35,432 bases of DNA from Candidatus Butyricicoccus stercorigallinarum (GCA_019112985.1 DXIG01000122.1:1-35432), one strand, 5' to 3'. Positions 24,847 through 34,758 are shown, counted from the stretch's first letter. The notes: generated by a model from the letters alone, not told the origin. A program made the numbers and translations.

Positions 24847-24872
24847 CTGTTTTTGTACAAACGCAGGCGCGC

Positions 24873-25436
24873 TCACGCGGCGACGACCAGCTTCATCAGC
24901 GGCACGCCGCGGCGGTACATGCGCTTGTAGACGGCCGTACAGCGCTTGTAGGCGTCGAACATGCGCTGCGCCAGCTCGGCGTCCCCGTAGCATTTCCAGT
25001 GCCCGCAGCAGGCGTAGTTCTGCCCCCGGTTTTCGATAAATCCGATGACATCGCGCAGCGGATAGCCCAGAAATACGCCGATCTCGTGCGGAAAGTCCTC
25101 CTGCACGCACAGGCGGCGCGACAGCTGGCACAGCACGCCCTCCGCGCCGCGGGACAGGTCGTAGCCGTTTGCGCGCAGGAAGTCCGCCGTGTCCTCCCGC
25201 GCCAGCGTGCGGCAGATCTCGTTCCAGCGGCACACATAGACCAGACAGGCGTGCGTGCGGCGGCACCGCTTGACCACGCGGATGCGAATGCCGCTCGCGC
25301 GCAGGCGGTCGTTCCAGTCGCGCACCGCATGGTACAGCGCCGCATGGTCGGGACAACGGAACAGGTTCGCGGGCTTCACCCCCGCCAGCGTCGGCGCGCA
25401 CTGCTCCACTAGCATCTCTTCCAACGTTTTCTGCAT
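24873..25436 (-). CDS. DUF3793 family protein
   Basis: A 187-residue cysteine-rich protein. The block FPHEIGVFLGYPLRDVIGFIENRG followed by CCGHWKCYGD is the DUF3793 signature. There is no signal peptide or membrane helix. The family is common in Clostridia and often lies near iron-transport (feo) and flavodoxin genes, which suggests a link with iron, but no activity is known. AGGAG lies 8 nt before the ATG at 25436. Two near-identical 18-bp palindromes (25453-25470 and 25510-25527) lie in its leader, the outer one at the start of transcription, so it is very likely under a dedicated repressor. It is convergent with FAH and divergent from pncB. Confidence 0.82.
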   Translation of the reverse strand: MQKTLEEMLVEQCAPTLAGVKPANLFRCPDHAALYHAVRDWNDRLRASGIRIRVVKRCRRTHACLVYVCRWNEICRTLAREDTADFLRANGYDLSRGAEGVLCQLSRRLCVQEDFPHEIGVFLGYPLRDVIGFIENRGQNYACCGHWKCYGDAELAQRMFDAYKRCTAVYKRMYRRGVPLMKLVVAA

Positions 25437-25452
25437 ACACTCCACTCCTGTA

Positions 25453-25470
25453 ATTAGCCAAAGCTAACTG
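25453..25470 (-). promoter_or_regulatory. Palindromic operator candidate 1 (DUF3793)
   Basis: The inverted repeat TTAGC-N4-GCTAA is centred at 25460.5. On the minus strand it reads CAGTTAGCTTTGGCTAAT and lies directly before the ribosome site. It differs from the second copy only inside the spacer. Confidence 0.65.
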
Positions 25471-25509
25471 AATTTTTCAAGAAAAGGGCTGTCCGGCAGC
25501 CCGCGCGAT

Positions 25510-25527
25510 ATTAGCATACGCTAACTG
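25510..25527 (-). promoter_or_regulatory. Palindromic operator candidate 2 (DUF3793)
   Basis: The inverted repeat TTAGC-N4-GCTAA is centred at 25517.5, 57 bp from copy 1. On the minus strand it reads CAGTTAGCGTATGCTAAT. It covers the expected transcription start of the promoter at 25533-25561, a typical repressor position. The shape resembles DtxR/IdeR-type metal-regulator sites, which is an inference. Confidence 0.7.
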
Positions 25528-25532
25528 TAATA

Positions 25533-25561
25533 AGAATACCAAAACCGGGCATCGTTGTCAA
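25533..25561 (-). promoter_or_regulatory. Promoter of the DUF3793 gene
   Basis: On the minus strand a perfect TTGACA (25556-25561) and TATTCT (25533-25538) are 17 bp apart. Confidence 0.75.
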
Positions 25562-25636
25562 TCCCTTTCCGCGCGTTTTCCCGCCCGCGCACAGACAGCT
25601 TTCCCCCGGCGCGCGCCGCATATGCGCGCCCATGCA

Positions 25637-25665
25637 TTGATTGTCTGCGCAAAATGGGGTATACT
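25637..25665 (+). promoter_or_regulatory. Promoter of pncB
   Basis: TTGATT (25637-25642) and TATACT (25660-25665) have a 17-bp spacer, about 30 bp before the ribosome site. Confidence 0.8.
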
Positions 25666-25704
25666 GATTGCATCAACGCCAACCAAAAACAGGAAGTGAT
25701 TGTT

Positions 25705-27147
25705 ATGCAACAGGAAAACCTCTCCATGCTGTGCGATTTTTACGAGCTGACCATGAGCAACGGCTATTTCCTCAACGGCTTTTACAAGCGGAACACCTAT
25801 TTCGACGTGTTTTTCCGCAATGTGCCGGACGGCGGCGGCTTCGCCATCGCGGCGGGTCTGGAGCAGATTGTCGATTACATCGAGCATCTGCATTTCGACG
25901 AGGAGGACATCGAATACCTGCGCGCCAAAAAGCTGTTTGACGAACGGTTTCTCTCGTATCTGCGCGAGTTCAAGTTCACCGGCGACATCTACGCCGTGCC
26001 CGAGGGCACGCCGGTCTTCCCGAACGAGCCCATCCTGACCGTGCGCGCCCCGGCGATCGAGGCGCAGCTCATCGAGACCTTCGTGCTGCTCGCCATCAAC
26101 CACCAGTCGCTCATCGCCACCAAGGCCAAGCGCATCGTGCGCGCCGCGCAGGGGCGCGTCGTGCTGGAATTCGGCTCCCGCCGCGCACAGGGCGTGGCCG
26201 GCGCGGTGGTCGGCGCGCGCGCGGCCTACATCGGCGGCTGCTCCGGCACGGCCTGCACGCTGACCGACGAGCTGTACGGCGTGCCGGCGGGCGGCACGAT
26301 GGCGCACTCGTGGGTGCAGATGTTCGACAGCGAATACGAAGCGTTCAAGACGTACTGCGAGCTGTATCCCAACAACACGACGCTGCTGGTCGACACCTAC
26401 AACACGCTGAAAAGCGGCGTGCCCAACGCCATCCGCGTGTTCAAGGAGGTTCTGCTGCCGCGCGGCATCACGAACTTCGCCATCCGCCTGGATTCCGGCG
26501 ACATCGCCTACCTCTCGCGGCAGGCGCGCAAAATGCTGGACGAGGCGGGGCTGTCCTGCTGCAAAATCACCGCGTCCAACGCGCTGGACGAGCACCTGAT
26601 CCGCGATCTGCTCATGCAGGGCGCGTGCATCGACACGTTCGGCGTCGGCGAGCGGCTGATTACCGCGCGCAGCGCGCCGGTGTTCGGCGGCGTATACAAG
26701 CTGGTGGCGGTGGAAGGCCCGGACGGCAGCGTCATCCCCAAAATCAAGGTGAGCGAGAACACCTCCAAAATCACCAACCCGCATTTCAAAAAGCTGTACC
26801 GCTTTTTCGACAACGAGAGCGGCAAGGCGCTGGCGGACGAGCTGTGCGTCTACGACGAGGTCATCGACCCGGATACGCCGCACACGATCTTCGACCCCAA
26901 CGCCACCTGGAAGACCAAAACGCTGACCAACTTCACGGTCAAGGAATTGCAGGTGCCAATCTTCCAAAACGGCAAGCGCGTCTACGAGCTGCCGTCCATC
27001 CACGAGATTCAGGCGTACTGCACCGAGCAGGTCAACCTGCTGTGGGAAGAGGTGCAGCGCTTTGAAAATCCGCACACCTACTATGTCGACCTGTCCCGCA
27101 GGCTGTGGGACATCAAACGGCTGCTGCTGCGCGACTGCAACCGCTGA
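25705..27147 (+). CDS. pncB: Nicotinate phosphoribosyltransferase
   Basis: A 480-residue cytoplasmic enzyme joining nicotinate and PRPP to give nicotinate mononucleotide in NAD salvage. It opens with LCDFYELTMSNGYF, has the substrate loop EFGSRRAQG (155-163), the histidine in GGTMAHSWVQ (H201, expected to be phosphorylated) and FAIRLDSGDIAYLSR. The C-terminal region with VKELQVPIFQNGKRVYELPS is typical of the longer bacterial form. AGGAAG lies 8 nt before the ATG. The gene is monocistronic with its own promoter (25637-25665); the convergent hairpin at 27155-27196 follows. Confidence 0.95.
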   Translation: MQQENLSMLCDFYELTMSNGYFLNGFYKRNTYFDVFFRNVPDGGGFAIAAGLEQIVDYIEHLHFDEEDIEYLRAKKLFDERFLSYLREFKFTGDIYAVPEGTPVFPNEPILTVRAPAIEAQLIETFVLLAINHQSLIATKAKRIVRAAQGRVVLEFGSRRAQGVAGAVVGARAAYIGGCSGTACTLTDELYGVPAGGTMAHSWVQMFDSEYEAFKTYCELYPNNTTLLVDTYNTLKSGVPNAIRVFKEVLLPRGITNFAIRLDSGDIAYLSRQARKMLDEAGLSCCKITASNALDEHLIRDLLMQGACIDTFGVGERLITARSAPVFGGVYKLVAVEGPDGSVIPKIKVSENTSKITNPHFKKLYRFFDNESGKALADELCVYDEVIDPDTPHTIFDPNATWKTKTLTNFTVKELQVPIFQNGKRVYELPSIHEIQAYCTEQVNLLWEEVQRFENPHTYYVDLSRRLWDIKRLLLRDCNR

Positions 27148-27154
27148 CACCGCG

Positions 27155-27196
27155 CAAAAAATCCCGCTCACCGGGCGTCCGGCGAGCGGGATTTCT
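27155..27196 (-). terminator. Convergent terminator between pncB and the HAD gene
   Basis: A stem of about 14 bp with one mismatch (27159-27174 with 27179-27194) is followed by six Ts on the minus strand and only TTTCT on the plus strand. It mainly serves the HAD gene and may also end pncB. Confidence 0.8.
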
Positions 27197-27197
27197 G

Positions 27198-27788
27198 TTA
27201 AGCTCTGCGGTGTTTTTTCTTTTCCCATTCCGCCCACGGGATCAGCGCGTCCCCGCGCACAATCCAGGCGGTCTGCGCCTCGCGCGCGAGCGGCGTGTCG
27301 GACAGCGAGTCGGAATAGAAGGTCTCGATGCGCGCGTCGCCGAACACCTCGCGGAAGCGGCGCACCTTCTCCTCTCCCCAGCAGTTGACGCCGGTATACC
27401 GCCCCGTGTGCGCGTCGACGCGCGAGGCCATCAGGTGCCGGATGCCCAGCTGCTCGCAGGCGGGGCGGAGCAGAAATTCCGGCGACGCGGAAATGACCAC
27501 GTCGTCCGCCCGCCGGGTCTTTTCGATGTACCACGGCTTGATGTTGCGGATGTGCGTGCGCCAGAACTCGCGCACGAGCTGCTCCGTGTCGCCGATCTCG
27601 GTCAGAAAGCGGTACATCTGCTGCTTGGCGCGCGTCTTGTCCCAGCGCTTGGCGCCGTACAGCGCAAAGCCGCCGATCGCGCCCGGCACGCGCCGCAGCA
27701 TGCGCGGCCTGCGGCGCAGGCAGTAGAAGTAGAAATCCACCGTGCTGTCCCCGCGGTAGATGGTCTGGTCGAAATCATATACGTTCAT
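27198..27788 (-). CDS. HAD-superfamily (IB, SerB-like) phosphatase
   Basis: A 196-residue cytoplasmic hydrolase. Motif I is VYDFDQTI with nucleophile D5 and acid D7, motif II is VISAS, the motif III lysine lies in WGEEKVRRF, and motif IV is YSDSLSDTPLA. The helical cap between motifs I and II suits subfamily IB, which includes phosphoserine phosphatase and phosphocholine/lipid phosphatases. The ATG at 27788 is supported by GGAGGAG 7 nt upstream; longer in-frame starts run through the hairpin cluster upstream. It is monocistronic with a promoter at 27822-27851 and a terminator at 27155-27196. Substrate unknown. Confidence 0.85.
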   Translation of the reverse strand: MNVYDFDQTIYRGDSTVDFYFYCLRRRPRMLRRVPGAIGGFALYGAKRWDKTRAKQQMYRFLTEIGDTEQLVREFWRTHIRNIKPWYIEKTRRADDVVISASPEFLLRPACEQLGIRHLMASRVDAHTGRYTGVNCWGEEKVRRFREVFGDARIETFYSDSLSDTPLAREAQTAWIVRGDALIPWAEWEKKKHRRA

Positions 27789-27821
27789 CCGTTCTCTCCT
27801 CCGTCCGTCTGGTTTGAGTTT

Positions 27822-27851
27822 ATGATACACTGCGCGGTTGATCCGCGTCAA
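27822..27851 (-). promoter_or_regulatory. Promoter of the HAD gene
   Basis: On the minus strand, TTGACG (27846-27851) and TATCAT (27822-27827) have an 18-bp spacer. Confidence 0.65.
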
Positions 27852-27869
27852 GAGCGCGGACGGCGGCGC

Positions 27870-27899
27870 AAAAAAGCGGAACCCCCGCAGGGGTTCCGC
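27870..27899 (-). terminator. Distal terminator of gloA-degV
   Basis: A perfect 10-bp stem (27876-27885 with 27890-27899) with a CGCA loop is followed by six Ts on the minus strand. It lies 180 bp after the degV stop, beyond a cluster of other hairpins. Confidence 0.85.
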
Positions 27900-28080
27900 G
27901 CAGACTGCCGAAAAAAACAAATTGTAATCGCGCCCGCCTGCGTTTTGCCGCCCGCAGGCGGCAAGAAAAATCGTTTTTCCGGCGACAGGCGCGCCGAAAA
28001 AAACACTGCTCAGCCCGCAAACGTGCGCGCAGCGCGGGCTGCATCTTCTCAAAAAACGCCTGCGTTTTTTGAACACCATC
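27900..28080 (-). other. Hairpin-rich intergenic segment after degV
   Basis: I see no gene. It contains a perfect 9-bp stem (27934-27942 with 27953-27961) that on the minus strand competes with TTGCCGCC/GGCGGCAA, an A/T-tract hairpin around 27965-27980, an imperfect hairpin over about 27975-28008, and AGCCCGC/GCGGGCT around 28011-28041. On the minus strand these follow the degV stop in series. Confidence 0.5.
28050..28071 (-). terminator. Proximal terminator-like hairpin after degV
   Basis: AAAAAACGC (28051-28059) pairs with GCGTTTTTT (28062-28070), 10 bp after the degV stop. Half the stem is A-T, so it may be only a weak terminator, which would explain the second one at 27870-27899. Confidence 0.55.
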
Positions 28081-28953
28081 TCAGTTGCCGCGCTTGTCTC
28101 CGTAGAAAAACAGCGCGACCGTACCCGGACCGGCGTGCGCGCCGATCACGGTGTCCAGCATGTGAAGCTCCACCTCCTGCACCTGGGAGTGCTTGAGGAT
28201 GTAATCCCGCAGATATTCGGCGTCCTCCAGGCAGTCGCCGTGGCTGATGGTGACCGGATACTGCCCGACCTCGCGGATGTGCGCGTTCAGCTGCCGGCAC
28301 AGCGTCTCGAGCGAGCGCCGGCGGCCGCGCACCTTTTTGTCGGGGATCAGGCGCCCGTCGTCCGACACATACAGGACCGGCTTGATGCCGACCAGCGAGC
28401 CGACCACGGCGGACGATTTGGACACGCGGCCGCCGCGGTGCAGGTACATCAGATCGTCCACCGTGAACCAGTGCACGACGTGGGTGCGAAATTCCTCCAC
28501 CCATTCGACCAGCTGTTCGGCGGTCATGCCCTCCTTCTTGCGCTTGACCGCCTCGCGCACGATCAGCGTCTGTCCGCCGGAGGCGGCGAACGTGTCCACG
28601 CAGTACACGCGGTTGGGGTAGCGGTCCTTCAGCTCGTCGCGCGCCATGCAGCCCGACTGGAAGCTGCCGCTCAGCGCGGAGGAAAAGCCGATGTACACCA
28701 CGTCGCGGCGGGACTGCAAAATGCCCTCGAAGACGCTGGCGAACGCGCCCACGGTGGCCTGCGACGTCGTGACGTTCTTCCCGTCGCGCAGCTGCTGATA
28801 AAACGAGGAAAAGGGTACCGTTCTGCCGAAATCGTCTTCCACGGTATCGCAGCCCTCCAGCGTGAAGCTGAGCGGAACCGTACAGATATTGTTCTGAAGC
28901 AGATAGGACTCCTCAATGTCCAGAACAGAATCCGTGACAATCACGTAACCCAT
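28081..28953 (-). CDS. DegV family protein (fatty-acid binding)
   Basis: A 290-residue protein of the DegV/FakB family, which binds a fatty acid in a deep pocket; FakB members present it to the kinase FakA for phospholipid synthesis. Family blocks are VIVTDSVLDI at the start, NVTTSQATVGAF (ligand carboxylate region), IGFSSALSGSFQSG and the LHRGGRVSKSSAVVGSLVGIKPVL segment. The ATG at 28953 has GGGGGGAG upstream. It lies 17 bp after gloA and is cotranscribed with it. No FakA is in the window. Confidence 0.92.
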   Translation of the reverse strand: MGYVIVTDSVLDIEESYLLQNNICTVPLSFTLEGCDTVEDDFGRTVPFSSFYQQLRDGKNVTTSQATVGAFASVFEGILQSRRDVVYIGFSSALSGSFQSGCMARDELKDRYPNRVYCVDTFAASGGQTLIVREAVKRKKEGMTAEQLVEWVEEFRTHVVHWFTVDDLMYLHRGGRVSKSSAVVGSLVGIKPVLYVSDDGRLIPDKKVRGRRRSLETLCRQLNAHIREVGQYPVTISHGDCLEDAEYLRDYILKHSQVQEVELHMLDTVIGAHAGPGTVALFFYGDKRGN

Positions 28954-28970
28954 ATTGTTCTCCCCCCGCA

Positions 28971-29339
28971 TCATCGTTCCGGAATGATCTCGACCCAGTA
29001 GCCATCCGGGTCGACGATGAAATAGATGCCCATCGCCGCGTTTTCAAAGCAGATGCAGCCCATCTCCCGGTGCTTTTCGCGCGCGGCTTCAAAGTCGTCC
29101 GTGCGCAGCGCGAGATGGATCTCGTTCTCGCCCAGATTGTACGGCTGCGGATGCTCGCGCAGCCAGGTCAGCTCGAGCAGGTGCGGCGTCGCGCCGTCGC
29201 CGAGGTAGACGATGGTGAACGCATCGTCCGGACCCTGAATGCGGCGCGTCTCGCGCAGGCCGAGCGCCTCCTGATAAAAGGCGATGGACTCCTCCAGATT
29301 TTTGACATTTATATTATTATGTGCAAACGTAAAGTTCAT
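28971..29339 (-). CDS. gloA: Lactoylglutathione lyase-like (glyoxalase I, VOC family)
   Basis: A 122-residue metalloenzyme of the VOC fold with two beta-alpha-beta-beta-beta modules. The four glyoxalase I metal ligands are in place: H7, E56, H75 and E117 (in PDGYWVEII). The usual role is methylglyoxal detoxification through its thiol adduct. GGGAGGAG precedes the ATG. It is the first gene of a two-gene unit with degV and has a clear promoter (29379-29407). The Clostridia thiol cosubstrate is uncertain, so other VOC activities cannot be excluded. Confidence 0.88.
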   Translation of the reverse strand: MNFTFAHNNINVKNLEESIAFYQEALGLRETRRIQGPDDAFTIVYLGDGATPHLLELTWLREHPQPYNLGENEIHLALRTDDFEAAREKHREMGCICFENAAMGIYFIVDPDGYWVEIIPER

Positions 29340-29378
29340 ATGCAGCTCCTCCCCGCGCAGGTCTCGATGATAGTACCT

Positions 29379-29407
29379 ATTATACGTGCATTTTCGCGCT
29401 TTCGCAA
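29379..29407 (-). promoter_or_regulatory. Promoter of gloA-degV
   Basis: On the minus strand, TTGCGA (29402-29407) and a perfect TATAAT (29379-29384) are separated by 17 bp. Confidence 0.8.
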
Positions 29408-29439
29408 TGCCTGTTTGCCGCCAAATCGTCCGGGGCGCG

Positions 29440-29471
29440 AAAAAAATCCCCTGCGGCTGCCCGCAGGGGAT
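29440..29471 (-). terminator. Intrinsic terminator of gdhA
   Basis: A perfect 11-bp stem (29446-29456 with 29461-29471) with a CTGC loop is followed on the minus strand by seven Ts. Confidence 0.92.
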
Positions 29472-29495
29472 GGTATTGTTTGCGTCGGGGTTTGT

Positions 29496-30857
<1,362 letters not shown>

Positions 30858-30888
30858 CTAAAATGGTTTGTTCACATCTTCGGTAAAA

Positions 30889-30917
30889 ATAATACCACAA
30901 GAATGGCAATTTGAAAA
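30889..30917 (-). promoter_or_regulatory. Promoter of gdhA
   Basis: On the minus strand, TTTTCA (30912-30917) and TATTAT (30889-30894) are 17 bp apart, with an extended TGG before the -10. Confidence 0.7.
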
Positions 30918-31282
30918 TATAAAAATTGCAAATTTCATAAATTTTTCTAAATCGTTCCTCTTTTTCCCCGCAACGCTCCCTTTTTGTCGCAGTTTTTGCC
31001 GAAAAAATGCAAAATTTTCGGGATTGTTCGCAAAAGCTCCGCTTTTTGCATTAAATCATGCTCTTTTTACCTCTTTTTGCACAGATTCCTGCAAGGCCAT
31101 TTCTGGCACTTTTTAATTATTTTGCTCCGTTTTTTGTTCTACACGTCCGTTTTTCCGCCGCGCCGCCGCCGCGCGCGCCGCGCGGTTTTGCAGGAATGGC
31201 GCGCGCGGACTGCAAGCCACTCTCCCATGCGGTCAGTTGTCCGCACGGAGCGCACAGAAACGGCGCCGAAACGGGCGGATGA
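30918..31282. other. AT-rich, pyrimidine-rich intergenic region, no clear gene
   Basis: Together with the flanking promoters this is a gap of more than 500 bp. The plus strand from 30940 to 31145 is markedly T/C-rich with repeated CTCTTTTT-like runs, a GCAAAAGC/GCTTTTTGC hairpin (31030-31049) and a weak GCCA-TTTC-TGGC hairpin followed by T-runs near 31110-31120. It shares CTTTTTACCTCTTTTT (31063-31078) with the RNA candidate at 35125-35140. TTGAAA at 30911-30916 with TCATAA 18 bp on is a weak divergent promoter. An 82-codon frame at 30868-31116 has no ribosome site and odd composition, so I do not call it. Confidence 0.35.
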
Positions 31283-31310
31283 TTGACTTTCCCCTCAAAC
31301 GTGGTATCAT
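31283..31310 (+). promoter_or_regulatory. Promoter of cls
   Basis: TTGACT (31283-31288) and TATCAT (31305-31310) have a 16-bp spacer and an extended TGG before the -10. Confidence 0.7.
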
Positions 31311-31375
31311 GAAGACAGTGTACGGGCTGTCATAACAAGGGGAAAGCAACCGTCTCAGAGGAGGGTTTCAACCAC

Positions 31376-32947
31376 ATGCAAAACCGTAATTTCCCAAAAA
31401 AGGCAAAAAAAGCAGGCCAGAAGGTCAGGCGCTCGCTGTTCAGCTTTGTGTTCAACCGGCTGACCATCAGCGCCTTTCTGATTCTGATTCAGCTCATGCT
31501 CGTCGCGGCCTCGTTCCTGCTGTTACAGGGGAGCGTCAAGTACATGGTCGACGTGCTGCGCGTCATCAGCCTCATCGTCATCATCTGGCTCATCCGCAAG
31601 CCGGACAATCCCGCCTATAAAATTTCCTGGATTATTCTCATCCTGATGCTCGCGCCGATCGGCGCGCTGTTCTACCTGTTCTGGGGCAACACGCCGCTCA
31701 ACCGCGCGCGCCTGATCAAGATCCGGCCGATCGACGTGACGCGCATCGAGCCGTCGCACCCGTCCGCCACGCGCGAGCTGTGCACCCGCTACCCGATCCA
31801 CCGGCGCAGCTGCCAGTATCTGTATTCGGTCGTGGGCATGCCCGCCTGGAAGGATACGTCCGCGGAGTATTTCCCGGTCGGCGAGTACATGTTCGCCTCC
31901 ATGCTGGCCGAGCTGAAAAAGGCGGAGCGCTTCATCTTTCTGGAGTTCTTCATCATCGACATCGGGCACATGTGGAACGCCATTCTGGACATTCTGCGCA
32001 AAAAGGCGGCGGAGGGCGTCGATGTGCGCGTGATGTACGACGACGTCGGCTGCATCTCCAAGCTGCCGCACAACTATGAAAAGACGCTGGAGCGCCAGGG
32101 CATCCGCGTCGTCCGCTTCAACCGCTTTGTGCCGATGCTCAACACCTATTTCAACTACCGCGACCACCGCAAAATCTGCGTCGTCGACGGCAACGTGGGC
32201 TACACCGGCGGCATCAACCTCGCCGACGAATACATCAACGAAAAGGATCGCTTCGGGCACTGGAAGGACACCGGCGTCAAGCTGACCGGCAGCGGCGTCG
32301 CCAATCTGACCACGCTGTTTTTACAGCTCTGGGATTTCTCCGTCGGCAGAACGACGGAAAATCTGCACGACTACCTGCCCACGATCACCGCGCCCAGCGA
32401 CGGCTATGTGCAGGCGTTCGCCGATTCGCCGCTGGACGACGACAACACCAGCGAGACCATCTTTCTCAACATCATCAACAACGCCACGCGCAGCGTATAC
32501 ATCACCAGCCCGTACCTCGCGCTCGACAACGAGATGATCACCGCGCTGTGCAGCGCCGCGAAATCCGGCATCGACGTGCGCATTGTCACGCCGGGCATTC
32601 CGGACAAAAAGTCCGTCTACCTCATCACGCGCTCGTATTACGCCCAGCTCATCCGCGCGGGCGTGCGCATCTACGAGTACACGCCCGGCTTCATCCACGC
32701 CAAGATGATCGTCGCCGACGATTCCATCGCCGTCGTGGGCACGATCAACATGGATTTCCGCAGCTTTTATCTGCATTTCGAGTGCGGCACGGTGTTCTAC
32801 CGCAGCTCCGTCGTGGACAAGGTGCGCGAGGACATTCTGGAGACCATCGAGAAATCGGAGGAGATCGACGAGCAGTGGATCCGCTCCTATCCGTGGAGCA
32901 AGTCCATCTGCGCCTCGCTGCTGTCGCTGCTCATTCCGCTGATGTGA
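31376..32947 (+). CDS. cls: Cardiolipin synthase (phospholipase D family)
   Basis: A 523-residue membrane enzyme that joins two phosphatidylglycerols into cardiolipin. Three N-terminal hydrophobic segments (about 30-50, 55-73 and 83-103) precede two PLD half-domains. Both HKD motifs are intact: H264/K266/D271 in YRDHRKICVVDG, and H441/K443/D448 in FIHAKMIVADD. A basic N-terminus (MQNRNFPKKAKKAGQKVRR) would face the cytoplasm. AGGAGGG lies 10 nt before the ATG. The gene is monocistronic, with the terminator at 32976-33017. Its substrate comes from the PgsA pathway encoded at 14266. Confidence 0.95.
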   Translation: MQNRNFPKKAKKAGQKVRRSLFSFVFNRLTISAFLILIQLMLVAASFLLLQGSVKYMVDVLRVISLIVIIWLIRKPDNPAYKISWIILILMLAPIGALFYLFWGNTPLNRARLIKIRPIDVTRIEPSHPSATRELCTRYPIHRRSCQYLYSVVGMPAWKDTSAEYFPVGEYMFASMLAELKKAERFIFLEFFIIDIGHMWNAILDILRKKAAEGVDVRVMYDDVGCISKLPHNYEKTLERQGIRVVRFNRFVPMLNTYFNYRDHRKICVVDGNVGYTGGINLADEYINEKDRFGHWKDTGVKLTGSGVANLTTLFLQLWDFSVGRTTENLHDYLPTITAPSDGYVQAFADSPLDDDNTSETIFLNIINNATRSVYITSPYLALDNEMITALCSAAKSGIDVRIVTPGIPDKKSVYLITRSYYAQLIRAGVRIYEYTPGFIHAKMIVADDSIAVVGTINMDFRSFYLHFECGTVFYRSSVVDKVREDILETIEKSEEIDEQWIRSYPWSKSICASLLSLLIPLM

Positions 32948-32975
32948 GCGGGCGGCCGGAACAATCTGACAGCAA

Positions 32976-33017
32976 AACAGCGGGATGTCCCCCAGGGCGC
33001 ATCCCGCTGTTGTTTTT
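32976..33017 (+). terminator. Intrinsic terminator of cls (convergent)
   Basis: A perfect 12-bp stem (32976-32987 with 33000-33011) with a 12-nt loop is followed by GTTTTT on the plus strand. The T-tract on the minus strand is shorter, but it may also end the PPOX transcript. Confidence 0.87.
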
Positions 33018-33020
33018 CCG

Positions 33021-33506
33021 TCAATTTTCGCGCGTCATCAATTCCTTCGCCTGCTTGCCGGACAGGTGCTGAATGGTCAGCTCCACCATGCACACCTGTG
33101 CAAACAGGCGGTCGATCTCCCGCTGGCGGCCGTCCCGCTGTTCGGGCGAATATTTCGCCGCCAGCAGCTCCAGCGCGCGGCGCTTTTCCTCCTGCGGCAG
33201 CACGCGCGCTGTGCCGAAGGCGATGACGCTGCGGAAATACGTCGTGTATTCCTCCGGCACGACCGCGTCCTGATCGATCACGCAGAACGAGACCTTTTGC
33301 TCGCGCGCAATGGCGTCCAGCTTGTGCCCCTCCGGCGCGCAGTGAAAATACAGCTTGCCGTCCGCATAGACATAGCTCAGCGGCACGGCATAGGGATAGC
33401 CGCCGTCGCCGGAAACCGCCAGCACGCCCGACGTGCCGCGCGCCAAAACCGCAAGGCACTGCGCCTCTGTCAGCGCCTGCCGGTGTCTTCTCATCTTCCG
33501 AAACAT
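33021..33506 (-). CDS. NimA-like pyridoxamine 5'-phosphate oxidase-fold flavoprotein
   Basis: A 161-residue protein of the split-barrel FMN family. The block VLAVSGDGGYPYAVPLSYVYADGKLYFHCAPEGHKLDAI, then VSFCVIDQDAVVPEEYTTYFRSVIAFGTARV, closely fits the NimA group, some members of which reduce 5-nitroimidazoles to harmless amines. Many homologues have other or unknown roles, so resistance cannot be claimed. AAAGGAG precedes the ATG at 33506. It starts 79 bp after the malic enzyme, past a terminator (33547-33575); I find no separate promoter, so it may depend on read-through. Confidence 0.83.
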   Translation of the reverse strand: MFRKMRRHRQALTEAQCLAVLARGTSGVLAVSGDGGYPYAVPLSYVYADGKLYFHCAPEGHKLDAIAREQKVSFCVIDQDAVVPEEYTTYFRSVIAFGTARVLPQEEKRRALELLAAKYSPEQRDGRQREIDRLFAQVCMVELTIQHLSGKQAKELMTREN

Positions 33507-33546
33507 CGCATTCTCTCCTTTTTGCGCACACTCTCTTTTTTTTGCG

Positions 33547-33575
33547 AAAACAGCCGCCCAGAACCGGGCGGCTGT
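33547..33575 (-). terminator. Intrinsic terminator of the malic enzyme gene
   Basis: A perfect 10-bp stem (33550-33559 with 33566-33575) with a 6-nt loop runs into TTTT on the minus strand. Confidence 0.8.
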
Positions 33576-33585
33576 CTGTGTAAAG

Positions 33586-34758
<1,173 letters not shown>

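Noticed and set aside
30868..31116. 82-codon plus-strand open frame
   Set aside because: No ribosome site, Phe/Cys/Ser-rich translation from a T/C-rich tract, and no domain likeness.
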